Positions 6,380 through 7,370 of a stretch of DNA of 7,370 bases are shown in pieces. Source of the DNA: Peptococcaceae bacterium (lineage in GTDB: Bacteria; Bacillota; Peptococcia; Peptococcales; Peptococcaceae); contig JAGARS010000066.1 of NCBI GenBank assembly GCA_017622155.1, forward strand, positions 1 to 7,370, in the 5' to 3' direction. A model generated the notes under the pieces. That model did no database searches. It saw only the letters and a program-made list of their open reading frames with translations, and was not told the origin of the DNA. The translations under genes were made by a program, and so were the position numbers. Within the stretch, counting starts at the first letter, position 1; each line of letters starts with the position of its first letter.

Positions 6380-6524
6380 GGTGCATATTATCATTTCCCC
6401 GTCCAGCTATCGCCAGACATCTTCCTTGGATGTCCATCTTTGTCGGATTTTATCCGCCACGATTTGGACATCCTGCGTCGATGTTCCGTAATACGCGGGA
6501 CATATGGGAAATATAATATGCACC
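6380..6524. repeat. 145-bp nested imperfect palindrome in the deoC leader, MITE-like or structured-RNA candidate
   Basis: The outer arms GGTGCATATTAT (6380-6391) and ATAATATGCACC (6513-6524) are perfectly complementary. After a 1-base bulge ATTTCCC (6393-6399) pairs with GGGAAAT (6506-6512), and GTCC (6401-6404) pairs with GGAC (6498-6501). Short paired blocks with bulges continue inward (6406-6412 with 6487-6496, and 6416-6421 with 6480-6485). GGATGTCCA (6428-6436) then pairs with TGGACATCC (6465-6473), and CGGAT-ttt-ATCCG (6444-6456) forms the tip. It occupies most of the 205-base gap between the serpin stop (6555) and the deoC start (6349). It could be a non-autonomous mobile hairpin, a barrier to serpin transcripts, or a folded deoC leader. 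No T-tract follows on the minus strand. It shares no evident sequence with the 5590-5711 element. Confidence 0.65.
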
Positions 6525-6554
6525 GAACAGAAAAATAAATATATTTTCACACAT

Positions 6555-7370
6555 TTATTCACCTTGATAAATGCCGGTGAATAATGGAATCTGTGTTTGG
6601 TTGTCGACAATCAGATATACAAATGGGCGATTTAATTGCAATTCTACCAGCATAGACGGATCCGGTCTTGCACTGCCGCATCGCATTTCTACTACGGTGG
6701 CCGCGGCGGCTTTGGTACCTTCTTCGCCTACTTCCAGCATACAGTTCTGCAGTACTCTGCCAATAAAGATATTGGTGCCGTTATCGGCTGTGCCAATGCC
6801 GGTGAAGTCGGCATTATGCTGGTCAAATGCAGTTTCAAGCCCCATTGCCTGGCAAATATTGTTGAGTGTGATACTGCTTTCCATTTTGAATTTCGGCATG
6901 GATAAGTTCACGGTAGCCAGTGTCCGATTATCCTGCAGTTCTCTGAGCCATACGGAATGCAGCTGCTTTATCATATCGTCACAGCTGTACGCTTCGTCAG
7001 GCATCAGTGCAATCATGGACAGGTTGTTTTCCTGATATGGCAGTACAATACCTTCACCGCCGTCCCAGTGCAGATAGGATGCATTGGTCAGCCTTTTATG
7101 CATAAACTCTTTTTTCAGCTCTGCACCGTCAGGCAGATAAAATACATCTTCTGCAGTATTGGCAATATCAAACGTGTCCTGCCACTTGGCATCCAGTGTC
7201 AATGCGTTGATCAGCAGCATCACAGCATTTTTATCTATTTGGTCCAGCATATTCTGAATGCGTTCTTTGGTGGCTGTGCTAATCCAGTCGTTCACGGTTT
7301 TCACTGCACCCGGCGCCTGTAAATCCTGCTGGATAATTTCAGCTCTGTAATAGGCTTTGGCAATATCCAC
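6555..7370 (-). CDS. Serpin (serine protease inhibitor family), C-terminal part, runs off right edge
   Basis: Serpins trap target serine or cysteine proteases by cleavage of an exposed reactive-centre loop that then inserts into beta sheet A. The visible 271 residues (numbered from the window edge) cover roughly the last two thirds of a usual 370-420 residue serpin. TVNDWISTATKERIQNMLD (25-43) and INALTLDAKWQDTFD (54-68) are typical core blocks. The hinge EVGEEGTKAAAAT (213-225), with small residues at P14-P9, is the form seen in inhibitory members. The loop continues VVEMRCGSARPDP (226-238), and LNRPFVYLIVD (246-256) with PLFTGIY (262-268) closes the fold. Counting 17 positions from the hinge puts P1-P1' near G232-S233, uncertain by a few residues because the loop is longer than in alpha-1-antitrypsin. 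Whether it has a signal peptide or lipobox cannot be seen. Frame and hinge are intact. Confidence 0.95.
   Translation of the reverse strand: MDIAKAYYRAEIIQQDLQAPGAVKTVNDWISTATKERIQNMLDQIDKNAVMLLINALTLDAKWQDTFDIANTAEDVFYLPDGAELKKEFMHKRLTNASYLHWDGGEGIVLPYQENNLSMIALMPDEAYSCDDMIKQLHSVWLRELQDNRTLATVNLSMPKFKMESSITLNNICQAMGLETAFDQHNADFTGIGTADNGTNIFIGRVLQNCMLEVGEEGTKAAAATVVEMRCGSARPDPSMLVELQLNRPFVYLIVDNQTQIPLFTGIYQGE

Noticed and set aside
6407..6610. Small minus-strand frame between the serpin and deoC
   Set aside because: It overlaps the serpin 3' end and the palindrome; its content is explained by the repeat and it lacks a ribosome binding site.

Overview
The window looks like part of a low-to-mid GC Bacillota (Firmicutes) chromosome. 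The evidence is a YxiN/DbpA-type DEAD-box helicase close to the Bacillus form, the condensin pair ScpA/ScpB directly after an M50 membrane protease, AGGAGG-type ribosome binding sites, and promoters with TGTGC-extended TATAAT boxes. The sequence does not fix the genus. A serpin next to housekeeping genes suggests a host-associated clostridial or related gut lineage, but that is inference. No rRNA, tRNA, CRISPR array, integrase or transposase gene was seen.

Layout from left to right. Positions 1-859 (minus) hold the N-terminal 286 residues of the helicase, cut by the window edge. Positions 860-1050 are a divergent promoter region with a small palindrome at 926-938. A short glutaredoxin gene (1051-1314, plus) is the only plus-strand gene. 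It converges on glmS (1395-3218, minus), and the two share a bidirectional terminator at 1333-1360. The 188-base gap upstream of glmS holds the terminator of the scpB transcript and the likely glmS promoter, nearly superimposed; I see no glmS ribozyme there. Then, all on the minus strand and transcribed right to left, come an M50/site-2 protease-like gene (4824-5453), scpA (4018-4776) and scpB (3407-3994). They form a tight operon with a promoter at 5485-5513 and a terminator at 3378-3404. Upstream lie deoC (5711-6349, minus) and the C-terminal 271 residues of a serpin (6555-7370, minus), which runs off the right edge.

The most unusual non-coding features are two long, nested imperfect palindromes that bracket deoC: 5590-5711, whose outer end touches the deoC stop codon, and 6380-6524, in the deoC leader. 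Each folds almost end to end, they share no obvious sequence, and neither has the T-tract of an ordinary terminator. They look like two unrelated families of MITE-like or REP-like hairpin elements. That is inference: copies elsewhere in the genome would be needed to prove it.

The genes cover separate functions. These are RNA remodelling (helicase), thiol-disulfide exchange (glutaredoxin), amino-sugar supply for the cell wall (GlmS), chromosome segregation (ScpA/ScpB), intramembrane proteolysis (M50), deoxynucleoside catabolism (DeoC) and protease inhibition (serpin). Only M50-scpA-scpB clearly forms a joint transcription unit. No gap exceeds 260 bases. I did not recognise a previously undescribed multi-gene system here.
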